Shown here: in pieces, positions 25,175 through 34,082 of the stretch
Layout of the letters: every line of letters starts with the position of its first letter
Position numbering within the stretch: the stretch's first letter is position 1
Assembly (NCBI RefSeq): GCF_042237075.1
Contig: NZ_JBCGDC010000031.1
Span: 1 to 64,000 of the forward strand
Source of the DNA: Polymorphospora lycopeni
GTDB taxonomy: Bacteria; Actinomycetota; Actinomycetes; Mycobacteriales; Micromonosporaceae
Reading direction: 5' to 3'
DNA length: 64,000 bases
Position numbers and translations under genes: made by a program
The notes under the pieces: generated by a model
Told to the model about the DNA's origin: nothing
Databases searched by the model: none
Seen by the model: the letters and a program-made list of their open reading frames with translations, nothing else

Positions 25175-26788
25175 GTGACGATTCAGCTACCAGGTGTGCA
25201 GATCCGGCTGTCCCGCCGTCAGCAGGCCGGCTGGCTGCTACTGGCGGTGACGGCGACGGCGGCCTGCTCCGCCCCCGCCGCTCCGGCCAGCGGCGACGGC
25301 ACGAGCATCGTGATCGGGGCCGCCTGGGAGCCGGAGAACCTCAACCCGATCCTCGGCTACGCCCCGAACGGTGCCAGCAAGATCTTTGACGGGCTGCTGG
25401 ACCGGGACGCCGACCTGACCCTGCGGCCGGCCCTGGCGGCCACCCTGCCGACCGTGTCCGCCGATGGACTCACCTGGACGGTCGATCTGCGGCCCGGCAT
25501 GCAGTTTTCCGACGGAAGCCCGGTGACCGCCGAGGACGTCGTGTTCACGTACCGGTCGGTGGTCGCGCCGGAGTCGCAGTCCCCCATCGCGGCGGAGTTC
25601 GAGGCGCTGGAGACGGTTCGCGCCGTCGACACCGACACGGTGGAGTTCCGGCTTTCGTTCGCCTACCAGCCGTGGGCCCAGCGGATGGCGCTGGGCATCG
25701 TCCCCCGGCACGCGCTCGCCGGGCAGGACATCGCGACGGCCGAATTCAACCGCAAGCCGATCGGAACCGGCCCCTACCAGCTCGTCGAGTGGCGGGCCGG
25801 TGAGCGGATGACACTGCGGGCGAATCGCGACTACTACCGGGGCGCGCCGGAGGTCACCGACGTCACCGTCATCTTCGCCACCGACGACAACGTTCGTGCC
25901 CAGCGGATGGCCGCCGGCGACTTCGACGCCACCGCACTGCCTCCGCGGCTGGCCAGATCGTACGAGGACCGGCCGGGCCACCAGGTGATCACGAACCGGA
26001 GCGCGGACTACCGCGGTATGGGCCTGCCGTGGGATCTGCCGATCACCTCGACCCCGCAGCTGCGCCGCGCGGTCAACCTCGCCATCGACCGGCAGGCCAT
26101 GGTGGACACGATCCTGGCCGGCAAGGGCGTGCCGGCGGCCACGCCGATCTCGCCCGCGATGACCGACTGGCACGACCCCACGGCCACGTTCGCCTTCGAC
26201 CGGGCCGAGGCGGGCCGACTGCTCGACGCGGCCGGTTGGCTGCCCGGACCGGACGGGGTCCGCGGCAAGGACGGGGTCCGCGCCGAACTGCCGGTCCTCT
26301 ATCCGGGCAATGATGTGCTCCGCAAGGAGTTGGCGATCGCCGCCGCGAGCGACCTCTCCGCCGTCGGGATCTCCGCCCGCGCGGAGAGTGCGACCTTCGA
26401 GCAGATGCTCGAGCGGCGGACGACGACCGCCGGCGTCTGGGGTGGCGGTGACCCCTACGATCCCGACAGCGCGATCTACAGTCTGCTGCACTCCCGGTAC
26501 GCCGACGCCGGCGGCTATCAGAACATGGGCCGCTACCAGAATCCGGCGGTCGACGCCGCTCTGGACACCGGTCGCCGTACCGCCGACACCGCCGAGCGCC
26601 GGGTCGCGTACCGTTCCTTCCAGCAGGCGTACGTCGCCGATCCCGGCTGGGCCTTCCTGGTCTTCCTCGATCACACATACGTGCTGCGTGACGGGTGGAG
26701 CGGCCTCCAGTCCCAGGTCGAGCCGCACGACCACGGCCTGGTTCATGGTCCATGGTGGAATCTGGAACAGTGGACGCCGGTCCGATGA
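25175..26788 (+). CDS. Dpp/Opp/Nik-type substrate-binding lipoprotein (SBP_bac_5)
   Basis: The 537-residue protein has a lipoprotein signal: basic start, hydrophobic GWLLLAVTATAAC with the acylated Cys at 31. The body is a family-5 binding protein: WEPENLNPI, KIFDGLLDRDADLTLRPALA, LTWTVDLRPGMQFSDGSPVTAEDVVFTY, KPIGTGPYQLVEW and LRRAVNLAIDRQAMVDTIL. Ligands of this family include peptides, nickel and metal-metallophore complexes. With an NRPS metallophore cluster beginning less than 5 kb downstream, uptake of a loaded metallophore is an attractive but unproved role. The GTG start at 25175 appears leaderless. It is the first gene of a five-gene importer operon. Confidence 0.9.
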   Translation: MTIQLPGVQIRLSRRQQAGWLLLAVTATAACSAPAAPASGDGTSIVIGAAWEPENLNPILGYAPNGASKIFDGLLDRDADLTLRPALAATLPTVSADGLTWTVDLRPGMQFSDGSPVTAEDVVFTYRSVVAPESQSPIAAEFEALETVRAVDTDTVEFRLSFAYQPWAQRMALGIVPRHALAGQDIATAEFNRKPIGTGPYQLVEWRAGERMTLRANRDYYRGAPEVTDVTVIFATDDNVRAQRMAAGDFDATALPPRLARSYEDRPGHQVITNRSADYRGMGLPWDLPITSTPQLRRAVNLAIDRQAMVDTILAGKGVPAATPISPAMTDWHDPTATFAFDRAEAGRLLDAAGWLPGPDGVRGKDGVRAELPVLYPGNDVLRKELAIAAASDLSAVGISARAESATFEQMLERRTTTAGVWGGGDPYDPDSAIYSLLHSRYADAGGYQNMGRYQNPAVDAALDTGRRTADTAERRVAYRSFQQAYVADPGWAFLVFLDHTYVLRDGWSGLQSQVEPHDHGLVHGPWWNLEQWTPVR

Positions 26789-27789
26789 AGCCCTCCGCCC
26801 CACCGCGTCCCTCGCTGGCCGCGGCGGTGTGGCGCCTCGTGCTGCGACGACTGCTGTTCGCCTTCCCCGTCGTGGTCCTGGTCAGTGCCGGGATCTTCGT
26901 ACTCGGCAAACTTTCCCCGTTCGATCCGGTCGCCGCCTACTTCGGGGTACGGATCCTGCGGGCGTCGCCGGAACAGCTGGCCCAGATCCGGCAGGACTGG
27001 GGCGTCGACGACCCGGCCTGGCTGCAGTACGGCCGCTGGCTGTCCCGGCTCGCTGGCGGCGACCTCGGCGACTCGCGACTGTTCAGTCAGCCCGTGTCGA
27101 CCGTGATCGCCGACCGCCTCGGCTGGACCGTGCTGCTGGTCGGGGTCGGCCTGCTGACCGCGCTGTCGATCGCACTGCTCGCCGGTGTCGCCGCCGCCTG
27201 GCACCGCGGTGGCTGGTTCGACCGGGCGGTGACCTCACTGGCCTACGCGATCGAGGCCGCCCCGGTCTTCTGGCTCGCTCTCGCCGCGTTGTCGCTGTTC
27301 GCGGTCCAACTCCGCTGGCTACCCGCCGCCGGTGTCAGCGACACCCGGGCCGACGTCTCGTTCGCGCAGGTCGCCGAGCACCTGATCCTGCCGGCGGCGG
27401 TGCTCGGCCTGGCCCAGGCACCCTGGTTCGTGCTCTTCGTCCGGCAGGCGCTGCTGACCGAGCTCGCCAGCGACTACGTGCTCGCCGCCCGTGCGCGCGG
27501 ACTGGCCGAGCGGGCGGTGGTGCTGCGGCACGCCCTACGCACCGGGCTACTGCCCGCCATCACCCTGGTCGGTGCCCGGATTCCCGAACTCATCACCGGT
27601 GCGCTGCTGGTCGAGACGGTGTTCTCCTGGCCCGGCGTCGCGGCGGCGACGGTGACCGCGGCGACGTCGGTGGACTTCCCGCTGCTGGCCGCGATGACAT
27701 TGCTTGCCACGGTGGCCGTCCTGGCCGGCAACCTGCTCGCCGACGTGCTGTACGCCGTCGTCGACCCCCGGGTGCGGGCCGATGGCTGA
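26785..27789 (+). CDS. Dpp/Opp-type ABC permease (DppB-like)
   Basis: The 334-residue protein has an N-terminal transmembrane helix (LLFAFPVVVLVSAGIFVLG) and the BPD_transp_1 core with the EAA-like loop (LLTELASDYVLAARARGLAERAVVLRHALR). NIVxNP-type features and the closing LVETVFSWPGVAAATVTAATSVDFPLL are typical of the DppB subunit. It forms half of the membrane channel with the next gene product. The ATG overlaps the binding-protein stop (ATGA), so the pair is translationally coupled. Confidence 0.9.
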   Translation: MKPSAPPRPSLAAAVWRLVLRRLLFAFPVVVLVSAGIFVLGKLSPFDPVAAYFGVRILRASPEQLAQIRQDWGVDDPAWLQYGRWLSRLAGGDLGDSRLFSQPVSTVIADRLGWTVLLVGVGLLTALSIALLAGVAAAWHRGGWFDRAVTSLAYAIEAAPVFWLALAALSLFAVQLRWLPAAGVSDTRADVSFAQVAEHLILPAAVLGLAQAPWFVLFVRQALLTELASDYVLAARARGLAERAVVLRHALRTGLLPAITLVGARIPELITGALLVETVFSWPGVAAATVTAATSVDFPLLAAMTLLATVAVLAGNLLADVLYAVVDPRVRADG

Positions 27790-28765
27790 CACCGGCACCG
27801 ATCCCGCCACCGAGGCGCGGTCGTACCGGCGGCGTCGGTCGTCCGTCCGGCGGGAGGGCGCCGGCGACCGACGCCCGTCGTCGCGTCGGACGGTCCGCCG
27901 CCGGCGCCCCGGCTCCGGCCGCCCCGGACGGGGTGAGAAACGGCGGGCCCGGCTGCGGCAGACCGTGTCGATCGCGATCCTGGTGCTGCTGGGCTTGGCG
28001 GTGCTCGTCGTCCCGCCGATCGTCGATCTCGACCAGCAGCAGGTCGTGCTCCGCCAGGCCGACCTCCCGCCTTCGACGGACCATCCGTTCGGCACCGACG
28101 AGGTGGGCCGGGACGTCCTCCTGCGCTGCGTCTACGGCCTACGGGTGTCGTTCACCGTCGGTATCGTCGCGGCGCTGGTCGCCACCGCCATCGGCGTCGT
28201 GGTGGGCGCGATCGCCGGCGCCTTCGGCGGCTGGACCGACCGGATCCTGATGCGCCTGGTCGATACCCTGGCATCGGTGCCGCACCTGCTGCTCGGCATC
28301 TTCATCGTCGCCATCTTCCGGCCCAGCCTGTCCGCCGTGATCGCCTCTATCGCGCTGACGCACTGGCTGAGCACGGCCCGCATCGTGCGCTCGGAGATCT
28401 TGTCCCTGCGTGAGCGACCGTTCGTCGACGCCGCCATCGTCGGCGGCGCGACCAGATGGCGGATCATCCGTCGGCACCTGCTGCCCAACGTCGCACCACA
28501 GGCGCTACTCGCAGCGACGCTGATGGTCCCGCACGCGATCTGGCACGAGACCGCCCTGTCGTTTCTCGGCCTGGGCCTGCCGGCACACCTGGCCAGCCTC
28601 GGCAACATGATCAACGACGGTCAGCGGTCGCTGCTGACCGGTGTCTGGTGGACCTCGTTCTTCCCCGGCCTGCTGGTTGTCGTGGCGGCGCTGGCGATCG
28701 CCGGCCTTGCCGGACACCTGCGGGACCGGACCGACCCGCAACGACGAGCGGAGCTGATGCTGTGA
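27782..28765 (+). CDS. Dpp/Opp-type ABC permease (DppC-like)
   Basis: The 327-residue protein has a long Arg-rich cytoplasmic N-terminus (about 55 residues). It continues with a transmembrane helix (TVSIAILVLLGLAVLVVPPIV), the DppC signature HPFGTDEVGRDVLLRCVYGLRVSF, and the coupling loop LRERPFVDAAIVGGATRWRIIRRHLLPNVAPQ. It pairs with the DppB-like protein to form the channel. It overlaps the preceding gene by 8 bases and the following gene by GTGA. The unusual basic tail precedes the family domain and has no clear role. Confidence 0.9.
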   Translation: MADTGTDPATEARSYRRRRSSVRREGAGDRRPSSRRTVRRRRPGSGRPGRGEKRRARLRQTVSIAILVLLGLAVLVVPPIVDLDQQQVVLRQADLPPSTDHPFGTDEVGRDVLLRCVYGLRVSFTVGIVAALVATAIGVVVGAIAGAFGGWTDRILMRLVDTLASVPHLLLGIFIVAIFRPSLSAVIASIALTHWLSTARIVRSEILSLRERPFVDAAIVGGATRWRIIRRHLLPNVAPQALLAATLMVPHAIWHETALSFLGLGLPAHLASLGNMINDGQRSLLTGVWWTSFFPGLLVVVAALAIAGLAGHLRDRTDPQRRAELML

Positions 28766-29745
28766 CCAGTGGGCCGCCCGGACCTGTCCGGGCCGTCAAC
28801 GCGCGCCTGGCCGTGTCGGACCTGTCCGTCCGATTCCGGCTGCCGGACGCCACCGTGCACGCGGTCACCGACGCGTCGTTCGAGGTCGGCTCCGGCCAGT
28901 GCGTCGCCCTGGTCGGCGAAAGCGGCTGCGGCAAGTCGGTCATGGCCGGTGCGCTGCTCGGCCTGCTGCCCGGCAACGCCGAAGTGACCGGAACCGCCGT
29001 ACTCGCCGATCCGGCTGGTGACACCGACCTGCTGGCCGCCAGTGAGACCGTGCTCGCCCGGCAGATCCGGGGCCGTCGGGTCGGTCTGGTGCCGCAGTCG
29101 CCGGCGGCGCACCTGACCCCCGTCCACACCGTGCGCCGGCACCTGGTCGACGTCCTGGGGGCGGTCGGGCCCGAACGGGCCGGGCGGGCCGCCCGGCACG
29201 CCGAGGCGGAACGGGTCGCCGCCGCCGTCGGGCTGCCGGTCACCGCGCTCGACCACTACCCGCACGAACTCTCCGGTGGGATGGCCCAGCGGACGGTGAC
29301 CGCCCTCGCCCTGGCCGGCCGCCCGTGGTTGATCCTCGCCGACGAACCCACGACCGGGCTCGACGCGCCGCTCGTCCGGCGCACGCTCGACGAGCTGCGC
29401 CGGCTCACCGATGCGGGGCACGCCGTCCTGCTCGTGACCCACGATCTGGACGCCGCCGCGCGGATCGCCGACACGGTACTGGTCATGTACGCCGGCCGGA
29501 TCGTCGAGACCGGACCGGTCGACCGGGTGCTGCACGAGCCGCGGCACCCGTACACCCGTGGGCTGCTCGCCGCCCTGCCACGCAACGGGTTCCATCCCCT
29601 GCCCGGTCTGCCACCGCAGCTGAGCGCGCTGCCGCCCGGCTGCGCCTTTGCCGCGCGCTGCCCGCAGGTCGGCGACGACTGCGTACGGCGGCCGGACCTG
29701 TGGCCCCGCGACGGCCACCCGGTCGCCTGCCACCGGCCATGCTGA
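28762..29745 (+). CDS. Dpp/Opp-type ABC ATPase (DppD-like)
   Basis: The 327-residue ATPase has GESGCGKS (Walker A), LSGGMAQRTVTALALAGRPWLILADEPTTGLD (signature and Walker B) and HDLDAAARIADTVLVMYAGRIVETG. It ends in the oligopeptide-transporter C-terminal extension (HPYTRGLLAALP, then Cys-rich GCAFAARCPQVGDDC). It powers the importer together with the shorter ATPase that follows. The GTG start overlaps the permease stop (GTGA). Confidence 0.92.
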   Translation: MTSGPPGPVRAVNARLAVSDLSVRFRLPDATVHAVTDASFEVGSGQCVALVGESGCGKSVMAGALLGLLPGNAEVTGTAVLADPAGDTDLLAASETVLARQIRGRRVGLVPQSPAAHLTPVHTVRRHLVDVLGAVGPERAGRAARHAEAERVAAAVGLPVTALDHYPHELSGGMAQRTVTALALAGRPWLILADEPTTGLDAPLVRRTLDELRRLTDAGHAVLLVTHDLDAAARIADTVLVMYAGRIVETGPVDRVLHEPRHPYTRGLLAALPRNGFHPLPGLPPQLSALPPGCAFAARCPQVGDDCVRRPDLWPRDGHPVACHRPC

Positions 29746-30413
29746 CCGCGCTGGGGGTCACCGCCGGCTGGGTACCCGGCCGGCCCGTCCTGCGTGACGT
29801 CGAACTGACCGTACGCGAGGGAGAGGTGCTCGGGCTGCAGGGGCCGTCCGGCTGTGGCAAGTCCACTCTGGCCCGCGTCCTAGCCCTGCTCCACCGCCCC
29901 GACGCCGGCACGGTGTGCATCGACGGCACCACCGTTCCCGGATTCCGGCACGCCGCCCCCCGCGCGCTGCGGACCCGGATCGGCGTGCTGTTCCAGCAGC
30001 CCAGGCTGTCCGTCGACCCGCGCCTCACGCTGCGGCAGGTCATCGCCGAACCGTTGCTCGCCAACGGGCTGCGCGGGCAGGTCCGCGACCGGCTGCCGGG
30101 GCTGGTCGAGACCGTCGGACTCACCGCCGAGCTGCTGACCCGGCGGGCGCACGCGGTCAGCGACGGGCAGCTGCAGCGGGCCTGCCTGGCCCGTGCCCTC
30201 GCGCTGCGGCCGCGCTACCTGATCTGCGACGAGATGACCACCATGCTCGACGCCTCCTCGACGGCGACGCTGGTACACGCCGTGCAGGAATACCGTCGCC
30301 GCGAACGGGCCGGGGTACTCGCGATCAGCCACGACGACACGCTGCTCGGCCACTGGGCCGACCGGATCGAGCAGCTACCCGGACCGGCCGCCGCGTCGGC
30401 GCAGGGGCCGTAG
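29739..30413 (+). CDS. Short Dpp/Opp-type ABC ATPase (DppF-like)
   Basis: The 224-residue ATPase has GPSGCGKSTLARVLALLHRP (Walker A), a divergent signature VSDGQLQRACLARALALRP and LICDEMTTMLD (Walker B with catalytic Glu kept). It lacks the usual C-terminal oligopeptide extension of about 70 residues, which makes it shorter than most DppF proteins. Some nickel/metallophore importers also use such short second ATPases. It overlaps the DppD-like gene by 7 bases and is the last gene of the importer operon. Confidence 0.88.
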   Translation: MLTALGVTAGWVPGRPVLRDVELTVREGEVLGLQGPSGCGKSTLARVLALLHRPDAGTVCIDGTTVPGFRHAAPRALRTRIGVLFQQPRLSVDPRLTLRQVIAEPLLANGLRGQVRDRLPGLVETVGLTAELLTRRAHAVSDGQLQRACLARALALRPRYLICDEMTTMLDASSTATLVHAVQEYRRRERAGVLAISHDDTLLGHWADRIEQLPGPAAASAQGP

Positions 30414-30716
30414 GGTCAGCGTCCGGTCCCGCCCCGGCTGGGGACCGGTGAGAGGTACGGGGTGTGTCTCGCCCCGGGCGTGCGCCACGGTCTGGTCGTC
30501 GTAGTCGGGCGAGGTCGGCAGTTCGCAGGCGCCGTGCCGGAGCACGTCGCGCAGCCGTGGACCGTCGGCGCGAAGGTCGGCGACAAAGCGCCACGGCGCG
30601 CCCTCCACCGCCCTGCCGGCGGGGTCCGGGGTCATCAGGCAGACCGAGTGACCGCCGCCGGGCACCGGGGTGGCGGTGCCACCGAATTCGTCGCCTGGTC
30701 CACCGATGCCAGTCAC
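30375..30716 (-). CDS. Uncertain small hypothetical protein
   Basis: A 113-codon frame from GTG 30716 has strong G/C third-position bias over its central part (PWRFVADLRADGPRLRDVLRHGACELP). It partly overlaps the 3' end of the DppF-like gene on the other strand. There is no ribosome site, known motif, signal or membrane segment. It may be a real small gene or a relic: the codon bias supports coding, while the weak start argues against. The 275 bases upstream, to the MFS gene end, hold no other supported gene. Confidence 0.3.
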   Translation of the reverse strand: MTGIGGPGDEFGGTATPVPGGGHSVCLMTPDPAGRAVEGAPWRFVADLRADGPRLRDVLRHGACELPTSPDYDDQTVAHARGETHPVPLTGPQPGRDRTLTLRPLRRRGGRSG

Positions 30717-30991
30717 CGACCAGCAAACCGGTCAGGGACATGGTCACCGCCCGGTCGCCATCCTCGCCCACTCGTTCGCCCGTACCGGCCAGCCCCTGTC
30801 CGACACCAACGACCGGGTCGCGCTTGTCGAACCGCCTCATGCAAGGCCGACCAGCGGGCGTACCCGGCGGGCGATGGCCGCGATCCGCCCGGCCACCAGC
30901 GGCGTGGCGGGAAACCCCATCCGCCCGCCGAGGGTTCAGGCTGGCCACGGCCATCTCGACGCAGTTGCCACTCCGGCCACTCAGCCGCTGG

Positions 30992-32545
30992 TCATTGGTT
31001 GGTCGTATGCGCCCTGGGAGGTGCCGGATCGTGCCGGGCACGGGTATCTGCGGGCGATCTGCGGGACGGGATGGTCAGGAGCGCCACCGCGACCCCCACC
31101 GCGGCGGCCGCCGCGGCGACCCAGGCGACCGTTGACAGACCGTCCGCGAAGGCGATCCGGGCCAGTTCGGTCACATCGGCCGGCAGGTCGGTGAAGCGGC
31201 CGGACGCGACGAGTTGTCTTACTCCGCCTTCCTCCCCCTCGGACACACCATGCTGGGCCAGATCCTGGTCGGGCAGTCCTGCTCCGATCCGGGCCGACAG
31301 GACGGCACCGAAGACGGCCGCGCCGACCGCCGTACCGAGGGGGAAGAAGGCGTTTGCGGTCCCGCTGGCCATGCCCGCCTGCTGCGGTGGTACGACCGAC
31401 ACCGAGATCCCCATCAGCGGAGCGAACAGAAGGCCCATTCCGCCGCCGACCAGCAGCAGGCCGGGCAGTGCCACCCACCAGGTGGAGTCGGCCGACACCC
31501 GGGCGACGAGCAGGTAGCCGGCGAGTACCGCGACGAACCCGGCGGTGACCACCAGCCGGTTGCCGTACCTGCGTTGCAGGCGGGCGACAGCGAGGCTGCC
31601 GGCGACGATCGCGCCGGACAGCGCGGACAGTTGCAGTCCGGCCTGCAGCGCCGAGTATCCGAGCATGCCCTGCAGCCACAGCACCAGGTAGGGCATGGTG
31701 CCGAAGCCGACGGCGCGGGTGAGGAAGCTGAGCAGGCTCGCGCCGGTGAACGCCCGGATCCGGAACAGGCCCAGATCCAGCATCGGATCGTTCGTCCGGC
31801 TCTCCACCGTGACGAAGGCGGCCAGGCCGATGAGCGCGACCACCACCGCGGTCATGGCGACCGGGCTGGTCCACCCGTCGTCGGCGCCGGAGATGACCGC
31901 CAGGTTCACGGCGCCGAGGGACACGACGCCCAGGACGGCACCGACCAGGTCGAGCCGGCGCTTCCCCTGGGGGCCGGCACCGGTGAGCCACCGGGCGGCA
32001 CCGAGCAGCACGAACACCCCGGGCAGCAGGTTGACCAGGAACACCGACCGCCAGCCGAGGCTGGCGACGAGCGCGCCGCCGATCAGCGGCGCGAGGGCGG
32101 CCGAGACCGCGGCGGTCGCGCTGAACACGCCGATGGCAACTGTCCGCCGCTCCCCCGGGTATGCGGCGGCCAGCAGCGGCACGGCCGGGGCCAGGATGAA
32201 CGCGCCGCCGATGCCCTGTACCGCCCGGCCGGCGATGAGCACCAGCGGATCGGGTGCGAGGCCGCACAGCAGCGAACCGCCGGTGAACAGCAGTACGCCG
32301 GTGACGAAGATCCGTCGGCGGCCGACCCGGTCGGACAGGGAACCGCCGGCCAGCAGTAACGCGGCGAAGAGCAGCGGGTAGGCGTTGACCGTCCACTGGA
32401 GTTGGGGAAAGGTCGCCGACAGGTCGCCGGCGATCGCGGGCAGGGCGACGTTGACGATGGTGATGTCCATCGTCGTCATCGCGCTGGCGACGCTGACGGT
32501 CAGCAGTGTCCGGCGGGCGAGGGTGCCGGGGTCAGGCTGGCGCAA
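30992..32545 (-). CDS. DHA2-type MFS drug/metabolite exporter (14 TMS)
   Basis: The protein has 517 residues. The EmrB/QacA motifs are visible: SVASAMTTMDITIVNVALPAIAGDL at helix 1, LQWTVNAYPLLFAALLLAGGSLSDRVGRRRIFVTG (motif A), and GRAVQGIGGAFILAPAVPLLAAAYP. Fourteen hydrophobic segments can be counted. It is predicted to use the proton gradient to expel a small molecule. It is the last gene of the seven-gene NRPS operon running from 43732, overlapping the methyltransferase gene by 14 bases, so it most likely exports the metallophore. Confidence 0.92.
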   Translation of the reverse strand: MRQPDPGTLARRTLLTVSVASAMTTMDITIVNVALPAIAGDLSATFPQLQWTVNAYPLLFAALLLAGGSLSDRVGRRRIFVTGVLLFTGGSLLCGLAPDPLVLIAGRAVQGIGGAFILAPAVPLLAAAYPGERRTVAIGVFSATAAVSAALAPLIGGALVASLGWRSVFLVNLLPGVFVLLGAARWLTGAGPQGKRRLDLVGAVLGVVSLGAVNLAVISGADDGWTSPVAMTAVVVALIGLAAFVTVESRTNDPMLDLGLFRIRAFTGASLLSFLTRAVGFGTMPYLVLWLQGMLGYSALQAGLQLSALSGAIVAGSLAVARLQRRYGNRLVVTAGFVAVLAGYLLVARVSADSTWWVALPGLLLVGGGMGLLFAPLMGISVSVVPPQQAGMASGTANAFFPLGTAVGAAVFGAVLSARIGAGLPDQDLAQHGVSEGEEGGVRQLVASGRFTDLPADVTELARIAFADGLSTVAWVAAAAAAVGVAVALLTIPSRRSPADTRARHDPAPPRAHTTNQ

Positions 32546-33263
32546 GGACGACCACCTCCGGGGCTCCGGCGCCGGTGGCGGCCGCCGCCGGGCGCGTGGC
32601 CATCCCCGACTCGCGGGCCAACCGTGCGCTGTCGAGAGTGTGCCAGTCGTAGCTGTCGCTCACCTCGCGCAGCAGCCGGCCGGACCGGTAGACACGCCAG
32701 GTCGTGGTGAAACGCATTGACGTGTCGCTGCCGGGTTCGCCGGCCACCCACCATTCGTAGTCGTGGCGGCCGATCGAGTCGCGCAGCGACAGCGCCGGCG
32801 GGATCGACCTGGGTTGCCGCACCCCCATCAGTTCCACCACCACCACGCCGCCGGGGGCGAGCCGCTGCCGCAGCCGGTTCCACAGCCGTACCCGGGAGGG
32901 TTCGTCGAGGTGGCCGGCGACGCCGAAGATCACGGCGGCGCTGATCACCGGTGGCAGCGGCAGGTCCGGCGCGGCGCCGTCGGTCACCGTGACCCGTCGG
33001 CGCAGGTCGATGTCGGCGGCGACCCGGCTGGTCAGTACCGCCCGCATCACGCTGGACGGCTCGGCCGCCTCGATCCGGGCCTGTGGCAGCGCGGCCGCGA
33101 TCACCTCGGTCACCTGGCCGGTGCCGGCACCGATCTCGACGACCGGGCCGGCTGCGGTGTCGATACCGGACAGGGCTGCGGCCAGAGCGGGTCCGCTGCT
33201 GGCGACCTGCCGGGTGGCGACCATCTCGTAGAACTCGGCCATCGGGGAGTAGTAGTCACGCAT
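32532..33263 (-). CDS. Class I SAM-dependent methyltransferase
   Basis: The 243-residue protein has motif I VVEIGAGTG, the acidic EAAEPS strand end, and LAPGGVVVVELMG. It aligns well by eye along almost its whole length with the C-terminal half of the fused imide reductase-methyltransferase at 35272-37125 (shared AALSGID, GPVVEIGAGTG, MRAVLTSR, DLRRRVTV, GVAGHL, YEWW, TTWRV). The two look like products of a duplication. It probably methylates a thiazoline/thiazolidine intermediate (N- or C-methyl), or the phenol. It lies between the type II thioesterase and the MFS gene in the NRPS operon. Confidence 0.85.
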   Translation of the reverse strand: MRDYYSPMAEFYEMVATRQVASSGPALAAALSGIDTAAGPVVEIGAGTGQVTEVIAAALPQARIEAAEPSSVMRAVLTSRVAADIDLRRRVTVTDGAAPDLPLPPVISAAVIFGVAGHLDEPSRVRLWNRLRQRLAPGGVVVVELMGVRQPRSIPPALSLRDSIGRHDYEWWVAGEPGSDTSMRFTTTWRVYRSGRLLREVSDSYDWHTLDSARLARESGMATRPAAAATGAGAPEVVVLAPA

Positions 33264-33296
33264 TGCGGCTCCTGCCGTTCGCGACGCGGGCGGGGG

Positions 33297-34082
33297 TCAC
33301 GGCGTGCTCGGCCAACCGTGCGGGGCTCGGGCCAGCACCGGGTCGAGCTTGCCGACGATGGTCGCCACGACGGCCCGACGCTGCGGTACCAGGTAGAAGT
33401 GGTCGCCGGGAAAGGTGCGTACGTCGAGCTTGCCGGTGGTCGTCCGGGCCCACCCGTGGGCCTGGTCCGCGCTCAGTTCGGGATCGTCGCCGCCCCGAAG
33501 CACCGCGACCGGGCAGCTCAGTGCCGCGGCGGGCGTCGGCCGGTAGGTTTCGATGAGGCGGTAGTCGTTACGGACGTAACGCAGCACGGCCCGGCGCAGC
33601 TCCGAGTCGGCGAGCACGACGTCGTCCGTGCCACCGAGACGGCCGAGCTCGGCGCAGAGGCCGTCGTCGTCGCGCAGGTGTACGTCTCCGCCGGTGACAT
33701 CGCCAGGGGCGGGCCGGCCGGAGACGAACAGCCAGTCCGGCTCCGGAACCCCGTACCGCCGCAGCCGCTGCACCGTCTCGTACGCCACCGCCGAGCCCAT
33801 GCTGTGCCCGAACACCAGGTACGGCCGGTCGATGATGCGTGCGATCGCGGCGGCGACCTGGGCGGTCAACTCGTCCATGTCGTCGACGAGCGGGTCGGCG
33901 AACCGGTCCTCCCGGCCCGGATACTGCACGCTCACCAGCTCCACCGACGGCGGCAGCAGGACGTCCCAGGCCCGGAAGGTGCCGGCGCCACCACCGGCAT
34001 GGGGGAAGCAGAGGAGCCGCACCGCCGCGGCCGGGCGGTGCTGGTAGCGCCGCAGCCAGGGACCGAGCGTCGTGCCGCTCAC
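33297..34082 (-). CDS. Type II (editing) thioesterase of the NRPS cluster
   Basis: The 261-residue alpha/beta hydrolase of the GrsT/PchC/YbtT type shows LLCFPHAGGGAGTFRAW (oxyanion hole), VQYPGREDRF, LVFGHSMGSAVAYE with the nucleophile Ser94, VLRGGDDPELS and GDHFYLV with the catalytic His. Such enzymes clear misloaded or stalled acyl groups from carrier domains. The GTG at 34082 overlaps the P450 stop (GTGA). Unlike the terminal thioesterase domain of the 1827-residue NRPS, it keeps a normal Ser nucleophile. Confidence 0.92.
   Translation of the reverse strand: MSGTTLGPWLRRYQHRPAAAVRLLCFPHAGGGAGTFRAWDVLLPPSVELVSVQYPGREDRFADPLVDDMDELTAQVAAAIARIIDRPYLVFGHSMGSAVAYETVQRLRRYGVPEPDWLFVSGRPAPGDVTGGDVHLRDDDGLCAELGRLGGTDDVVLADSELRRAVLRYVRNDYRLIETYRPTPAAALSCPVAVLRGGDDPELSADQAHGWARTTTGKLDVRTFPGDHFYLVPQRRAVVATIVGKLDPVLARAPHGWPSTP

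Noticed and set aside
24822..25178. Plus-strand frame in the gap before the importer operon (LFIERAERYSVSLAAATE region)
   Set aside because: It resembles coding only briefly, has no start with a ribosome site, and runs over the importer start; treated as non-coding.
30840..30926. 28-codon minus-strand frame encoding MGFPATPLVAGRIAAIARR and a few more residues
   Set aside because: It looks like a small peptide gene, but it is very short, has no partner or recognisable leader, and a stop lies just upstream; not enough support.
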